64,000 nt of DNA from Magnetospirillum sp902729445 (GCF_902729445.1 NZ_CACVCE010000006.1:1-64000), one strand, 5' to 3'. Shown: positions 33,510-45,296, numbered from the stretch's first letter. The notes: a model not told the origin generated them from the sequence alone. Program-made: numbers and translations.

Positions 33510-33887
33510 TTAGTTGTTCTGCGCGCCCTGCTTGATCCACTTGCGGATCAAGTCGCGGTCGCAAGAGGTCAGCTTCTTCTTGCCGTGCGGCATCTGCAGG
33601 GATTTGTCGGCCTTGCCGTCGATCAGCACCATCAGGTTGCTGGTGACGGGGTCGCCGGCCACGATCATCGGACCGTGCTTGGTGCCCTTCATGACGCCTT
33701 CATAGGTGGTGAGGTCCAGGCCGCTTTTCTCGAAGCCATCCTGGCCGGCCTGGTGGCAGGCCACGCAACGGACCTGCAAAATGGGGTGGACGTCCTCGGA
33801 GAAGCTCACGGGGGCTTCCTTGGCGAGGGCGGGCGAGGCGACGGCGAGGGCCAGGGCGGCCAGCGCGGCGGCGCGGAAGGTGATCAT
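33510..33887 (-). CDS. Periplasmic c-type cytochrome domain protein
   Basis: 125 aa with a signal peptide (MITFRAAALAALALAVASPALA) and one haem motif in ILQVRCVACHQAG. The layout SFSEDVHPILQVRCVACH...SGLDLTTYEGVMKG...MVAGDP...LMPHGKKKLT fits the planctomycete-type cytochrome C (PSCyt1-like) domain. ATG 33887 is preceded by GGAGTTCCCGCTT. Probably a small redox protein; partner unknown. Confidence 0.88.
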   Translation of the reverse strand: MITFRAAALAALALAVASPALAKEAPVSFSEDVHPILQVRCVACHQAGQDGFEKSGLDLTTYEGVMKGTKHGPMIVAGDPVTSNLMVLIDGKADKSLQMPHGKKKLTSCDRDLIRKWIKQGAQNN

Positions 33888-34031
33888 AAGCGGGAACTCC
33901 CCATATCCTGTCTAGTTCAGAAAGTTTGCAACTTAGCGACCGTTTTGGCAATGGCCGGGCTGCTAAAAAATCTCCCCAACCGGCTGTCTTCATGCTTTAT
34001 TGGCGGCCCTTCCGGTTGGTTGGATGATGAT

Positions 34032-35254
<1,223 letters not shown>

Positions 35255-35255
<1 letters not shown>

Positions 35256-36076
35256 TGAGCCGTCTTGCCGCCCGCCTGTCGTCCCTGGCCGCCGACAATC
35301 GCGCTGGATTGGTGACCTATGTGATGGGCTTCGATCCCGACCGCGCCACCAGCCAGGCCATCTTCGACGGACTGCCGGCGGCCGGCGCCGACATCATCGA
35401 ATTCGGCATGCCGTTCACCGATCCCATGGCCGACGGCCCGGCGATCCAATGGGCGGCCGGCCGCGCGCTGGAAGCCGGCGGCAGCCTTCGCGGCGTCCTT
35501 GAGATGGTCGCCGCCTTCCGAGAAAAGGACGCCGCCACTCCGGTCGTGCTGATGGGTTATTACAATCCCGTCTATGCCTGGGGGCCGGAAAAGTTCTGCG
35601 CCGACGCGGCCCGGGCCGGGGTGGATGGCCTGATCCTGGTCGATCTGCCGCCGGAAGAAGCCGACGAATTGCTGCCCGCTTGCCGGGCCAACGATATCGA
35701 CTTCATCTTCCTGACCACGCCGACCAGCGACGATGCCCGCCTGCCGGTGATCGTCGGCAACGCCTCGGGCTTTGTTTACTACGTCTCGATCGCCGGCATC
35801 ACGGGCACCGCCTCGGCCTCGAACCAGGCCATCGGTGACGCGGTGGCGCGGATCAAGGGCCATACCAGCCTGCCGGTCTGCGTCGGCTTCGGCATCAAGA
35901 CGCCCGAGCAGGCCGCCGACGTGGCGCGTCTGGCCGATGGCGTAGTGGTCGGCTCGGCCATCGTCGCCGCCGCCGACGAAGCCAAGAAGGCAGGCGCCGA
36001 CCCGGTGGCCGCGGCCCTGGGCCTGGTCGCCAAGCTGGCCGAAGGCGTGCGGGGCGCGCGCAGGCCGGCGTCATGA
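35255..36076 (+). CDS. trpA: Tryptophan synthase alpha chain
   Basis: 273 aa TIM barrel that cleaves indole-3-glycerol phosphate; catalytic Glu49 (IIEFGMPF) and Asp60 (DPMADGPAIQ) are at the E. coli positions. Other blocks: YYNPVYAWG, DLPPEE, YYVSIAGITGTA, GFGIKTPEQA. Translationally coupled to trpB. The stop adjoins the left repeat of the GxxExxY cassette. Confidence 0.97.
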
Positions 36077-36500
36077 GACACAGATGAACACAGATGAACA
36101 CCGATGAGCGGGATCCGCTGACGGCGGCCGTCCTGGCCGCGGCGTTCGAAGTGTCCAACCAGTTGGGGCATGGCTTTCTCGAGGCGGTGTACCAGCGGGC
36201 CTTGCTGAGGGAACTCGCTTTACGGGACGTTGCCGTCGAGCGTGAGGTTGCCTTCAAGATCAGGTATAAGGACGCCGAGATCGGGACCTATGTCGCCGAT
36301 CTGGTTGTGGATCGGCGGGTCATTGTGGAACTGAAGGCTGTCGAGGCGCTGTCGCCGTCCCACATGGGGCAGTGTCTCAATTATCTCAGGGCGAGTGGCC
36401 TGCGGGTCGGCTTGGTTTTGAATTTTGGCAGGCCCAAGCTTGAATTCAAACGGCTCGCGCTTTGATCATCATCTGCGTTTATCTGTGTTCATCTGTGTCT
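36076..36500. mobile_element. GxxExxY cassette with terminal inverted repeats
   Basis: A single gene enclosed by 32-bp inverted repeats (36076-36107 and 36469-36500, 29 of 32 matching). Each arm contains tandem GATGAACACA-type 10-bp units. It is inserted between trpA and accD, which are normally adjacent. The arms start at the trpA stop and end 40 bp before accD. Looks like a small non-autonomous mobile unit. Confidence 0.7.
36094..36465 (+). CDS. GxxExxY family protein (PD-(D/E)XK-like)
   Basis: 123 aa with the diagnostic GFLEAVY motif, then EVAFKIRYKDAEIGTYVADLVVDRRVIVELKAVE, which carries the D...ExK pattern of PD-(D/E)XK nuclease folds, and LNYLRASGLRVGLVLNFG. Biochemical function is unknown in the family. 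The start codon lies inside the left inverted repeat and the stop 3 bp before the right one, so gene and repeats form one unit. Confidence 0.92.
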   Translation: MNTDERDPLTAAVLAAAFEVSNQLGHGFLEAVYQRALLRELALRDVAVEREVAFKIRYKDAEIGTYVADLVVDRRVIVELKAVEALSPSHMGQCLNYLRASGLRVGLVLNFGRPKLEFKRLAL

Positions 36501-36540
36501 TGAATTCGATGTATCTGACCGTTCGGAAGGTAATCCGCGC

Positions 36541-37455
36541 ATGAACTGGCTGACCAACTACGTCCGACCGAAGCTGCAGGCCCTGGTCCGTCCGAAGGAA
36601 GTGCCGGACAATCTGTGGCACAAGTGTCCCGGCTGCGGTCACATGATCTTTCACCGCGATCTGGAAAAGGCGCTGAACGTCTGCGGCCATTGCGGCCATC
36701 ACATGCGCCTGTCGGTCAAGAAGCGCCTCGAGATGCTGTTCGACGAAGGCCGCTATACCCGCATCGAGCTGCCCAAGATCGCCGACGATCCGCTGAAGTT
36801 CCGCGACCAGAAGCGCTATAGCGACCGCCTGAAGGAAACCCGCGCCAAGACCGGCGAGCACGACGCCATCGTCGTCGCCCACGGCAAGATGGGCGGGCTG
36901 GGCGTGGTGATCGCCGCCTTCAATTTCGATTTCCAGGGCGGCTCGATGGGCGTCGCCGTCGGCGAGGGCATCGTCGCCGCCGCCGAACTGGCGGTGTTGC
37001 AGGACGCGCCCTTGATCGTCATCCCGGCTTCGGGGGGGGCGCGCATGCAGGAAGGCATCCTGTCGCTGATGCAGATGGCCCGGACCACCGTGGCGGTCGA
37101 CAAGGTCAAGGAAAAGCGCCTGCCCTATATCGTGCTGCTGACCGACCCCACCACCGGCGGCGTCTCGGCCAGCTTCGCCATGCTGGGCGACATCGCCATC
37201 TCGGAACCCGGCGCGGTGATCGGCTTCGCCGGTGCCCGCGTCATCGAGAACACCATCCGCGAGAAGCTGCCCGAGGGCTTCCAGCGCGCCGAGTACCTGC
37301 TGGACAAGGGCATGGTCGACATGGTGGTGCCGCGCCGCGACTTGCGCGCCACCCTGGTCCGCGTGCTGTCGCTGTTGAAGAACCGCGCCCCGGCCGGCGA
37401 TCTGGTCACCCTGCCGGTCGAGATCGACAACCCCGAGGCGCTGGCCCGCATGTGA
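36541..37455 (+). CDS. accD: Acetyl-CoA carboxylase carboxyltransferase subunit beta
   Basis: 304 aa. N-terminal zinc ribbon (CPGCGHMIFHRDLEKALNVC with CGHC), then the crotonase-like carboxyltransferase domain (PASGGARMQEGILSLMQMA, DPTTGGVSASFAMLGD). With AccA (47334-48287) it transfers CO2 from carboxybiotin to acetyl-CoA. The stop overlaps the folC ATG (TGATG). Confidence 0.97.
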   Translation: MNWLTNYVRPKLQALVRPKEVPDNLWHKCPGCGHMIFHRDLEKALNVCGHCGHHMRLSVKKRLEMLFDEGRYTRIELPKIADDPLKFRDQKRYSDRLKETRAKTGEHDAIVVAHGKMGGLGVVIAAFNFDFQGGSMGVAVGEGIVAAAELAVLQDAPLIVIPASGGARMQEGILSLMQMARTTVAVDKVKEKRLPYIVLLTDPTTGGVSASFAMLGDIAISEPGAVIGFAGARVIENTIREKLPEGFQRAEYLLDKGMVDMVVPRRDLRATLVRVLSLLKNRAPAGDLVTLPVEIDNPEALARM

Positions 37456-38762
37456 TGGTCGATGCGGTTCTGGACCGGCTGACCCGGCTGCACCCCAAGG
37501 TCATCGACCTGTCGCTCGACCGGGTGCTGACCCTGCTGGACAAGCTGGGCCATCCGCAATTGCGGCTGCCGCCGGTGGTCCATGTCGCCGGCACCAACGG
37601 CAAGGGCTCGACGGTGGCCTTTCTCAGGGCCTTCGCCGAGGCGGCGGGGCTGCGCGCCCATGTCTATACCTCGCCGCATCTGGTTCGCTTCAACGAACGC
37701 ATCCGCGTCGCCGGGCAGTTGCTGGACGACGCCGCCCTGATCGCCCTGCTGGAGGAGATCGAGGCGGTCAATGACGGCGCGCCGATCACCTTCTTCGAGA
37801 TCACCACGGCGGCGGCCTTCCTGGCCTTCACCCGCACGCCGGCCGACCTGACCATCCTGGAGACCGGGCTAGGCGGGCGGTTGGACGCGACCAATGTGGT
37901 CGAACGTCCGGTGCTGACCGTGCTGACCCCGATCGCCATGGATCACGAGCAGTTCCTGGGCGGGCGCATCGAAGCCATCGCCGCCGAGAAGGCCGGCATC
38001 ATGAAGCGCGGCGTGCCGTGCGTCATCGCCGACCAGGGGCGCAAGGTCATCAAGGTCCTCGAGGCCCGCTCGCTGGAAATCGGCGTGCCGTTGATCCGCG
38101 AGGGCAAGGACTTCTTCCTGCGCGCCACGCCCGACGGCGGCAGCCACTACAAGGGCACCAGCGTCGAATGGACCCTGCCGGCCCCCGGCCTGGCCGGCGC
38201 CTTCCAATTGCGCAATGCGGGCGTCGCCCTGGCCGCCATCGAGCGCCTGAGCCGCACCGAGAAACCGCCGGTGATCCCGGAATTCCCGCCCGCCGCCCTG
38301 GCGCTGGGGATGAAAAGCGTGCACTGGCCGGCCCGCCTGCAGCGCCTGAGCAAGGGGCCGCTGGTCGAGCGTCTGCCGGCCGGCTGGGAGCTGTGGCTGG
38401 ACGGCGGCCACAATCCCCACGCCGCCGAAGCCATCGCGCGCCATGCCCGCTCGTGGCGCGACATGCCGCTGATGGGACTGTTCGGCATGCTGTCGACCAA
38501 GGATGTCGATGGCTATCTGGAACCGCTGGCGGCGCGCTTCCATTCCCTGCGCACCGTCACCATCCCCGGCGAGGCGACCAGCCTGTCGGCCGAGGATGCC
38601 GCCGCCGCCGCGACCCGGCATTTCTGCATGGACGCCGCCCCGGCCGCGTCGGTCGAGGCGGCGCTGGACGCCCTGGTCGCCAGCCATTCCCACAGCCCGG
38701 CCCGCGTGCTGATCTGCGGCTCGCTGTACCTGGCCGGCAAGGTGCTGGAACAGAACGGCTGA
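37455..38762 (+). CDS. folC: Bifunctional folylpolyglutamate/dihydrofolate synthase
   Basis: 435-aa Mur-ligase-family enzyme adding glutamate to folates (and possibly to dihydropteroate). P-loop HVAGTNGKGSTVAFLRAF, YTSPHLVRFNERIR, ITFFEITTAAAFLAF, LETGLGGRLDATN, the ITPIAMDHEQFLG-type segment and WLDGGHNPHAAEA. GTG 37452 would be an alternative; ATG 37455 overlaps the accD stop. Confidence 0.96.
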   Translation: MVDAVLDRLTRLHPKVIDLSLDRVLTLLDKLGHPQLRLPPVVHVAGTNGKGSTVAFLRAFAEAAGLRAHVYTSPHLVRFNERIRVAGQLLDDAALIALLEEIEAVNDGAPITFFEITTAAAFLAFTRTPADLTILETGLGGRLDATNVVERPVLTVLTPIAMDHEQFLGGRIEAIAAEKAGIMKRGVPCVIADQGRKVIKVLEARSLEIGVPLIREGKDFFLRATPDGGSHYKGTSVEWTLPAPGLAGAFQLRNAGVALAAIERLSRTEKPPVIPEFPPAALALGMKSVHWPARLQRLSKGPLVERLPAGWELWLDGGHNPHAAEAIARHARSWRDMPLMGLFGMLSTKDVDGYLEPLAARFHSLRTVTIPGEATSLSAEDAAAAATRHFCMDAAPAASVEAALDALVASHSHSPARVLICGSLYLAGKVLEQNG

Positions 38763-38842
38763 GCATCCTGTTTTGTTCTCAATTTATTGATTTAGACGGG
38801 TGTCGGTGATAAGGTCATGCGCGTTAACATCGCGTGTGTGCC

Positions 38843-39277
38843 ATGAATTGTACGCAACTGTCCTTGGCTGTTCTGCTGCTGACCGTCCCGGCCCTGGCTG
38901 GGGCGGCGCCCGAACGTATCCGCGGTCCGGTCGAGGCCGAGGTGCTGACGGTCAAGGATGGCGACACCATCGCCGTGCGCGCCCACATCTGGCCCGGCCA
39001 TTATGTCGAGGTGGCGGTCCGTCTGGCCGGCATCGACACCCCCGAAATCCGGGGCAAGTGTGACCGCGAACGCGATTTGGCACAAAAGGCGCGCGACAGC
39101 CTGGCGCAATGGACCGCTTCGGGCCGCGTGCTGCTGACCGACGTCACCTACGACAAGTATGGCGGCCGCGCCGTGGCCAAGGTGGGCACCGACGACGGCA
39201 GCGACGTTGCCTCCCGCCTGATCCAGGCCGGCTTGGCCTATCCCTATGAAGGCCGCACCAAGCAGGGGTGGTGCTGA
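38843..39277 (+). CDS. Secreted thermonuclease-family protein
   Basis: 144 aa with a signal peptide (LSLAVLLLTVPALAGAAP) and a staphylococcal-nuclease fold: VLTVKDGDTIAVRAH, VRLAGIDTPEIRG with the catalytic Arg, Asp and Glu, DKYGGRAVAKVGTDDG with the second Arg, and LIQAGLAYPYEG. Likely a periplasmic Ca-dependent nuclease. ATG 38843 is preferred; GTG 38834 is possible. Confidence 0.87.
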   Translation: MNCTQLSLAVLLLTVPALAGAAPERIRGPVEAEVLTVKDGDTIAVRAHIWPGHYVEVAVRLAGIDTPEIRGKCDRERDLAQKARDSLAQWTASGRVLLTDVTYDKYGGRAVAKVGTDDGSDVASRLIQAGLAYPYEGRTKQGWC

Positions 39278-39347
39278 CGACGACCCTGCGCTTGTAGGCG
39301 CGCAAAGGGTGTGGCACGATAATTTGCCGCATCCAGGGGGTGGCGCT

Positions 39348-39908
39348 ATGCGCGGTTTGGCGATTCTCGGTTTCGTTGGCGGGTTCTGCTTGGCCGCTCC
39401 CGCGTTGGCGGGGGGATTCGATTTCGGGTTCGCCCGGCCCGGCATGGCCGAGGCCGAGTTGCGCGCGGCCTACGACAATCCTGGGATCAAGGTCGTCTGC
39501 ACCTCGGACAGCGAATCCCTGCCGTCGGCGATTGCCCAGGCCTTGGCTGTGGATCCTGTCCTGGCCGGCCGTGGGGTGGCGCGCTGTCGCCATCTCAAGC
39601 GCACCGACAAAGGCGGGTGGAAGGCCATCGAGGTCAAGCTGTGGGATGTCTGCTGTGCCGATCTGTTCGTGACCTTGGCTCCCGAAGCCAAGGATCGCCG
39701 GGTCGCCCGCATCAATGCCCGGGCGCCGGCCGCTGCCTTCATGCCGCTGATGGTGCATTTCGCGGTGGAATACGGCCCCTATGACAGTTTCACGGACAAT
39801 GTGGCGATTTGGCACCGGGACGGACAGACCGCCTATCTGCTTTCTCGCGACAGCGCGGCCATTCTTCAAATCGAAGCCGATTCCCTCGACGCGCAATTGC
39901 GCCAGTGA
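39348..39908 (+). CDS. Hypothetical secreted protein
   Basis: 186 aa with a clear signal peptide (MRGLAILGFVGGFCLAAPALAGG). The start is chosen for the GGGGGTGGCGCT leader. The mature part has conserved-looking FDFGFARPGMAEAELRAAYD and four cysteines (VVCTSDS, ARCRHL, VCCADL) that may form disulfides. No family recognised. Confidence 0.72.
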   Translation: MRGLAILGFVGGFCLAAPALAGGFDFGFARPGMAEAELRAAYDNPGIKVVCTSDSESLPSAIAQALAVDPVLAGRGVARCRHLKRTDKGGWKAIEVKLWDVCCADLFVTLAPEAKDRRVARINARAPAAAFMPLMVHFAVEYGPYDSFTDNVAIWHRDGQTAYLLSRDSAAILQIEADSLDAQLRQ

Positions 39909-39962
39909 GTGGCCGCTCAAGCGGGCGCTTGCGCCGTCGTCGCGTTCTGGTGCCCAAAAGCG

Positions 39963-39992
39963 AAAAGGCCCGGGATTTCTCCCGGGCCTTTT
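39963..39992. terminator. Bidirectional intrinsic terminator
   Basis: AAAAGGCCCGGG-ATTTCT-CCCGGGCCTTTT: a 12-bp GC-rich stem with A and T runs on both sides, between the stop of the secreted protein (+) and rpmB (-). Confidence 0.85.
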
Positions 39993-40013
39993 AAAAAGCA
40001 GCAGCGACCGAAA

Positions 40014-40310
40014 TTAGGCTTCGGCCTTGGCAGCCAGGGCCTTCTCGACGCGGCGCTTCAGGCGGCGCGACTCGGCGGTCAGGCGGCTGTCGTTGGTGCC
40101 GGTCAGATAGGCGTCCAGGCCGCCATTGTGCTCGATGGTCTTCAGACCGCGGGTCGAGACCTTGATGCGAACCATCTGGTTCAGCGCGTCCGACAGAACC
40201 GAAGTGTCCTGCAGGTTGGGCAGGAAGCGACGACGGGTCTTGTTGTTGGCGTGGCTGACGTTGTTGCCGGTCAGGACGCCCTTGCCGGTGATGGAGCAAC
40301 GACGGGCCAT
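40014..40310 (-). CDS. rpmB: 50S ribosomal protein L28
   Basis: 98 aa, typical alphaproteobacterial length. MARRCSITGKGVLTGNNVSHANNKTRRRF start, VRIKVSTRGLKTIEHNGGLDAYL middle. A monocistronic gene ending at the bidirectional terminator. Confidence 0.97.
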   Translation of the reverse strand: MARRCSITGKGVLTGNNVSHANNKTRRRFLPNLQDTSVLSDALNQMVRIKVSTRGLKTIEHNGGLDAYLTGTNDSRLTAESRRLKRRVEKALAAKAEA

Positions 40311-40468
40311 AAGCGTATCCTCTCTCGTCTCGTTCTGGCGGCGTGAAGAATCGCCGCGCGCATGACAAATCCGGTCCCGGGCAAGCCCGGGGAAGCCGCG
40401 TTTTTAAGGGGCGAACCGCCCTTCGTCAAGCGGATTCAGACAAGCCCCGGGCGGGCCGGCGGCAGGGG

Positions 40469-40888
40469 CTACTTTTTAACGTCCAGGACGACGTTGCTGG
40501 CCCCTTCGGCACCCATGGAAACGGTCAGGATCTTGACCGGAACGGTGCCGCGATTCAGTCCGCGATGGGTGACGGCCATCGCCTCGACGAAGGAATCGCC
40601 GGCCTTGAAGTCGCGCGTGCCATGGCTGCCGTAATCCACCGTCAGCTCGCCTTGCTGGATCAGCGCGAACATCGGCGTGCCGTGCTGGTGCAACACGGTC
40701 TCGGCGCCGGGCATGATGGTCACGATGCTGGCGGTGACCCGGGCCGGCCCGGTGCTCGGGTAATGGATGGTCTCGCCCAGGATGGTGGTGCCGGTGGCCA
40801 GCAACTCGACGGTGGGATAGGCGGTCTGGGCGCCGGCCCCGGTGGCGATCAGCGCGCAAAGTCCCGTCGCCAGCAGAAAAGCCTTCAT
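40469..40888 (-). CDS. Secreted cupin-domain protein
   Basis: About 139 aa with a signal peptide (MKAFLLATGLCALIATGAGAQ) and one cupin: IMPGAETVLHQHGTPMFALIQQGELTVDYG (metal His pair) followed by FKAGDSFVEAMAVTHRGLN. Ligand unknown. ATG 40888 is chosen over GTG 40894 because it places the signal peptide normally. Confidence 0.85.
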   Translation of the reverse strand: MKAFLLATGLCALIATGAGAQTAYPTVELLATGTTILGETIHYPSTGPARVTASIVTIMPGAETVLHQHGTPMFALIQQGELTVDYGSHGTRDFKAGDSFVEAMAVTHRGLNRGTVPVKILTVSMGAEGASNVVLDVKK

Positions 40889-40902
40889 CGCCACGGCCCG
40901 AT

Positions 40903-41475
40903 CTAGCCGAACAGCTTGTCGATGTCGGTCTGGGCCAGCATGCGATCGACCTCGTCCTGGCTGACGCCCTGGCCGGGCAATTGCGGCCCGTGCAGCAGGT
41001 TCTTGTCGGGGTCGTCCTGCTTTTCCTTGATCTCGACCACCACCTTGGTCAGCTCTTCGCGACCCCAGGTGAAGATGATGGCGTTGATGCGCTCCTCGAC
41101 GAACTTCATCGAGTTGACGACCTTGGTGATGCGCTGGCCGGTGATATCCTGGAACGAGCAGGCCTCGAACACGGTGTTCACCTTGTCGGTGACCTGGTCG
41201 AAGATATCCCCCAGCTTGCCGCCCTGGCAGTAGGTCCGGGCCTCGCCCATCAGGGTGTCGATGCCCTCGACGCTTTCCATGATCGAGTTGGTCGCACCCT
41301 CGGTGGCGTGGACGATGGCGTCCAACTGCTCGGACATCGAGCCGAAATGGTTCTCGGCGCCGGGCGGGTTCAGCGCGGCCAGTTCCTTGCGGATCTTTTG
41401 AAGGTGGCCGAACAGGCCGACCAGCTCTTTCTTGAGGATCAGCGAGTCTTGGGCCGACGGGTCGAGCTGGTTCAT
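40903..41475 (-). CDS. cheZ: CheY-P phosphatase CheZ
   Basis: 190 aa, long helical hairpin protein. The catalytic segment ACSFQDITGQRITKVVNSM carries the Asp and Gln that position water on CheY-P, and the C-terminal DIDKLFG is the CheY-binding tail. No other che gene is adjacent; the IS-broken PAS receptor at 8.7-10.8 kb is the only other chemotaxis gene in the window. Confidence 0.92.
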   Translation of the reverse strand: MNQLDPSAQDSLILKKELVGLFGHLQKIRKELAALNPPGAENHFGSMSEQLDAIVHATEGATNSIMESVEGIDTLMGEARTYCQGGKLGDIFDQVTDKVNTVFEACSFQDITGQRITKVVNSMKFVEERINAIIFTWGREELTKVVVEIKEKQDDPDKNLLHGPQLPGQGVSQDEVDRMLAQTDIDKLFG

Positions 41476-41576
41476 GTCAGGGGTCCCGAAGGGTCAAAAA
41501 TGCGAGAAACACATCCTAATGTGCCAAGAGCCGTGCCGCAAAGCGAATTGGGCATTGGTATGGGGGAATTCCTCGT

Positions 41577-42572
41577 TCATTCGGACGATGGCGCCCGGTT
41601 GCGAAAGGCCTCGACCAATTGGCGGGCGGCGGCGCCGGGGGCCAGGAAGCCCCGGGTGACGCCCGCTTCCAGTTCGGGCAGTTGGCTGGCGACGGCTGGG
41701 TCGTCCTTCAGGGTCTGCAGCAGCGTCTCGGCGATCTCGCTCCACATCCAGGCGTGGGCCTGGGCGGCACGGCGTTCCTCGAAGCGGCCGGCCGCGCTCA
41801 TGGTCTGGCGGAACTTCTCGACCGTTTCCCACACCTGGTCGATGCCGGATCGCGCCAGCGCCGAACAGGTCAGCACCGGTACCATCCAGGCGGCGCTGGC
41901 CGGGGTCAGCAGGTGCAGGGCGTTGCGATAATCCCGTGCGGCCCGGCCGGCCGCCGCTTCCAGGTCGCCGTCGGCCTTGTTGACGATGATGGCGTCGGCC
42001 AGTTCGACGATCCCCTTCTTGATGCCCTGCAGCTCGTCGCCGCCGCCCGGCACCAGCAGCAGCAAGAACAGATCGACCATGTCGGCCACCGCCGTCTCGC
42101 TTTGGCCGACGCCGACGGTTTCCACCAAGATGACGTCGAAGCCGGCCGCCTCGCACACCAGCATCGCCTCGCGGGTGCGACGCGCCACACCGCCCAGGGT
42201 GCAGCCCGACGGGCTGGGTCGGATGAAGGCGCGGCTATCGCGCGACAATTCCTCCATGCGGGTCTTGTCGCCCAGGATCGAGCCGCCCGAGCGTGGACTG
42301 CTGGGATCGACCGCCAGCACCGCCAGGCGGTGGCCGCGTTCGACCACGTTCAGGCCGAACGCCTCGATGAAGGTGGATTTGCCGGCGCCGGGGACGCCGG
42401 TGATGCCGACGCGGATCGAGCGGCCGGCATGGGGCAGCACCTCGTGCAGCAGGGCCTCGGCGGCCAGGCGATGGTCGGGGCGGGTCGATTCGATCAAGGT
42501 GATGGCGCGGGCCAGCGCGCGGCGCTCGCCGGCCAGCAAGGCCCTAGCCAGGGTTTGCGGATCAGGGAACAA
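41577..42572 (-). CDS. meaB: MeaB/ArgK-type G-protein chaperone
   Basis: 331-aa GTPase that protects and reloads methylmalonyl-CoA mutase (G3E family). P-loop GITGVPGAGKSTFIEAFG, Walker B VDPSSPRSGGSILGDKTRM, VETVGVGQSE and the NKADGD specificity motif. The start is taken as TTG 42572 with AGGACG upstream; the open frame runs further but overlaps the previous gene in a foreign composition. mcm genes are not in the window. Confidence 0.9.
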   Translation of the reverse strand: MFPDPQTLARALLAGERRALARAITLIESTRPDHRLAAEALLHEVLPHAGRSIRVGITGVPGAGKSTFIEAFGLNVVERGHRLAVLAVDPSSPRSGGSILGDKTRMEELSRDSRAFIRPSPSGCTLGGVARRTREAMLVCEAAGFDVILVETVGVGQSETAVADMVDLFLLLLVPGGGDELQGIKKGIVELADAIIVNKADGDLEAAAGRAARDYRNALHLLTPASAAWMVPVLTCSALARSGIDQVWETVEKFRQTMSAAGRFEERRAAQAHAWMWSEIAETLLQTLKDDPAVASQLPELEAGVTRGFLAPGAAARQLVEAFRNRAPSSE

Positions 42573-42585
42573 GGGCGTCGTCGTC

Positions 42586-42903
42586 CTATTTCTTCTTGTC
42601 GGCAAGGAAGGTGGTGATGGCCATGGCCACCAGCTTGGCCCGGCTTTCATCGTCCAGATGGTCAAGGATCTGGCGTTTGGCGCGGACGGTAGCGGTGGCC
42701 TGGCGCAGCAGGGCCTGGCGTTCCGGGCTGATGAATTCCGGCACCGAGGAATCCAGGCGCTGGCGGGTCTGCTGGGCGGTGGCGGAGGGCAGGCGCTGGG
42801 CCTTGACCGCCTGCGACACCGCACGCGGCGCCATCTCGGCGGCGCGCCGCTGGATCGCCGCCTCTGCCTCTTTCTCGAACATCGCTTTCAGGAAACCGAA
42901 CAT
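42586..42903 (-). CDS. Hypothetical helical protein
   Basis: 105 aa, charged and helical (MFGFLKAMFEKEAEAAIQRR...ERQALLRQATATVRAKRQIL). The stop lies 13 bp before the meaB start, so the two are co-transcribed. No family recognised. Confidence 0.72.
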   Translation of the reverse strand: MFGFLKAMFEKEAEAAIQRRAAEMAPRAVSQAVKAQRLPSATAQQTRQRLDSSVPEFISPERQALLRQATATVRAKRQILDHLDDESRAKLVAMAITTFLADKKK

Positions 42904-42949
42904 ACAGGCGCTCTCGGCTTAGAAGGACCTCCCATTCTAGCACGGCTAC

Positions 42950-43102
42950 TCAGCGGAAGGGACTATCTGGAAACAGGCGCCAGACGACAAAGGCGATCCC
43001 AAAGAGAGCCAGCAAGATGACGGGCAGGAGCAGTTCGGCCTTGCAGGACCGGTAGACCCAATCGCCGAACATGTCCCACAAGATTTCGCCAAGCCACCGC
43101 AT
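42950..43102 (-). CDS. Small single-helix membrane protein
   Basis: 50 aa from ATG 43102 (GGGGTGGGGC upstream): a short amphipathic start, one TM helix (LLLPVILLALFGIAFVVWRLF) and a charged end. Below the usual annotation size; unrecognised. Confidence 0.5.
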   Translation of the reverse strand: MRWLGEILWDMFGDWVYRSCKAELLLPVILLALFGIAFVVWRLFPDSPFR

Positions 43103-43154
43103 GCCCCACCCCTGAAAGGTGCCTCGCCGGGACCGTATCACGCGGTGGGTGCAA

Positions 43155-43184
43155 CAAAAAACCCCCTTCCCGAGGGAAGGGGGT
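43155..43184 (-). terminator. groESL intrinsic terminator
   Basis: On the minus strand ACCCCCTTCCC-TC-GGGAAGGGGGT followed by TTTTTTG, 30 bp after the groL stop. Confidence 0.9.
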
Positions 43185-43212
43185 CTTCTGAACGATCAGG
43201 CTGACGGCGGAC

Positions 43213-44856
<1,644 letters not shown>

Positions 44857-44897
44857 TTTCGTTAACCTCTATAAATCCTGAATGGCGGGGACGAATC

Positions 44898-45185
44898 TTA
44901 GGCGAGGATGCCCAGGATGTCGGATTCCTTCATGATCAACAGCTCTTGGCCGTCGAGCTTGACTTCGGTGCCGGACCACTTGCCGAACAGGATGCGGTCG
45001 CCGGCCTGGACGTCCAGGGCGACAAGCTTGCCATCCTCGCCGCGCACGCCGGAACCCACGGCGATCACTTCGCCCTGCATCGGCTTTTCCTTGGCGGTGT
45101 CGGGGATGATGATTCCACCCGCGGTCTTCTCCTCCGCGTCGATGCGCTTCACCAGCACGCGGTCATGGAGCGGTCGGAACTTCAT
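44898..45185 (-). CDS. groS: 10-kDa co-chaperonin GroES
   Basis: 95 aa, MKFRPLHDRVLVKRIDAEEKTAGGIIIPD..., mobile loop present. ATG 45185 is preceded by GGAGGTTTTTAC. First gene of the heat-shock operon. Confidence 0.98.
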   Translation of the reverse strand: MKFRPLHDRVLVKRIDAEEKTAGGIIIPDTAKEKPMQGEVIAVGSGVRGEDGKLVALDVQAGDRILFGKWSGTEVKLDGQELLIMKESDILGILA

Positions 45186-45239
45186 GTAAAAACCTCCGTC
45201 AAATGCGGTTTGGTCATAAAGAGCGCCCAAGAGTGGCTG

Positions 45240-45266
45240 TTAGCACTCTCCGGCGACGAGTGCCAA
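45240..45266 (-). promoter_or_regulatory. CIRCE operator (HrcA)
   Basis: TTAGCACTC-N9-GAGTGCCAA, one base from the canonical inverted repeat TTAGCACTC-N9-GAGTGCTAA, 54 bp upstream of groS. Implies repression by HrcA, whose gene is outside the window. Confidence 0.95.
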
Positions 45267-45267
45267 C

Positions 45268-45296
45268 GATCTAGGGGGGGTTCCCCACAGAGTCAA
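45268..45296 (-). promoter_or_regulatory. Promoter of groES-groEL
   Basis: On the minus strand TTGACT (45296-45291), a 17-bp spacer and TAGATC (45273-45268), immediately upstream of CIRCE. The extended CTTGAC and C-rich spacer end also resemble alphaproteobacterial sigma-32 promoters. Confidence 0.7.

Noticed and set aside
33976..34019. Inverted repeat CCAACCGG...CCGGTTGG before trpB as an attenuator
   Set aside because: Only 8-bp arms with a long loop, no leader peptide rich in Trp and no terminator; not enough to call regulation.
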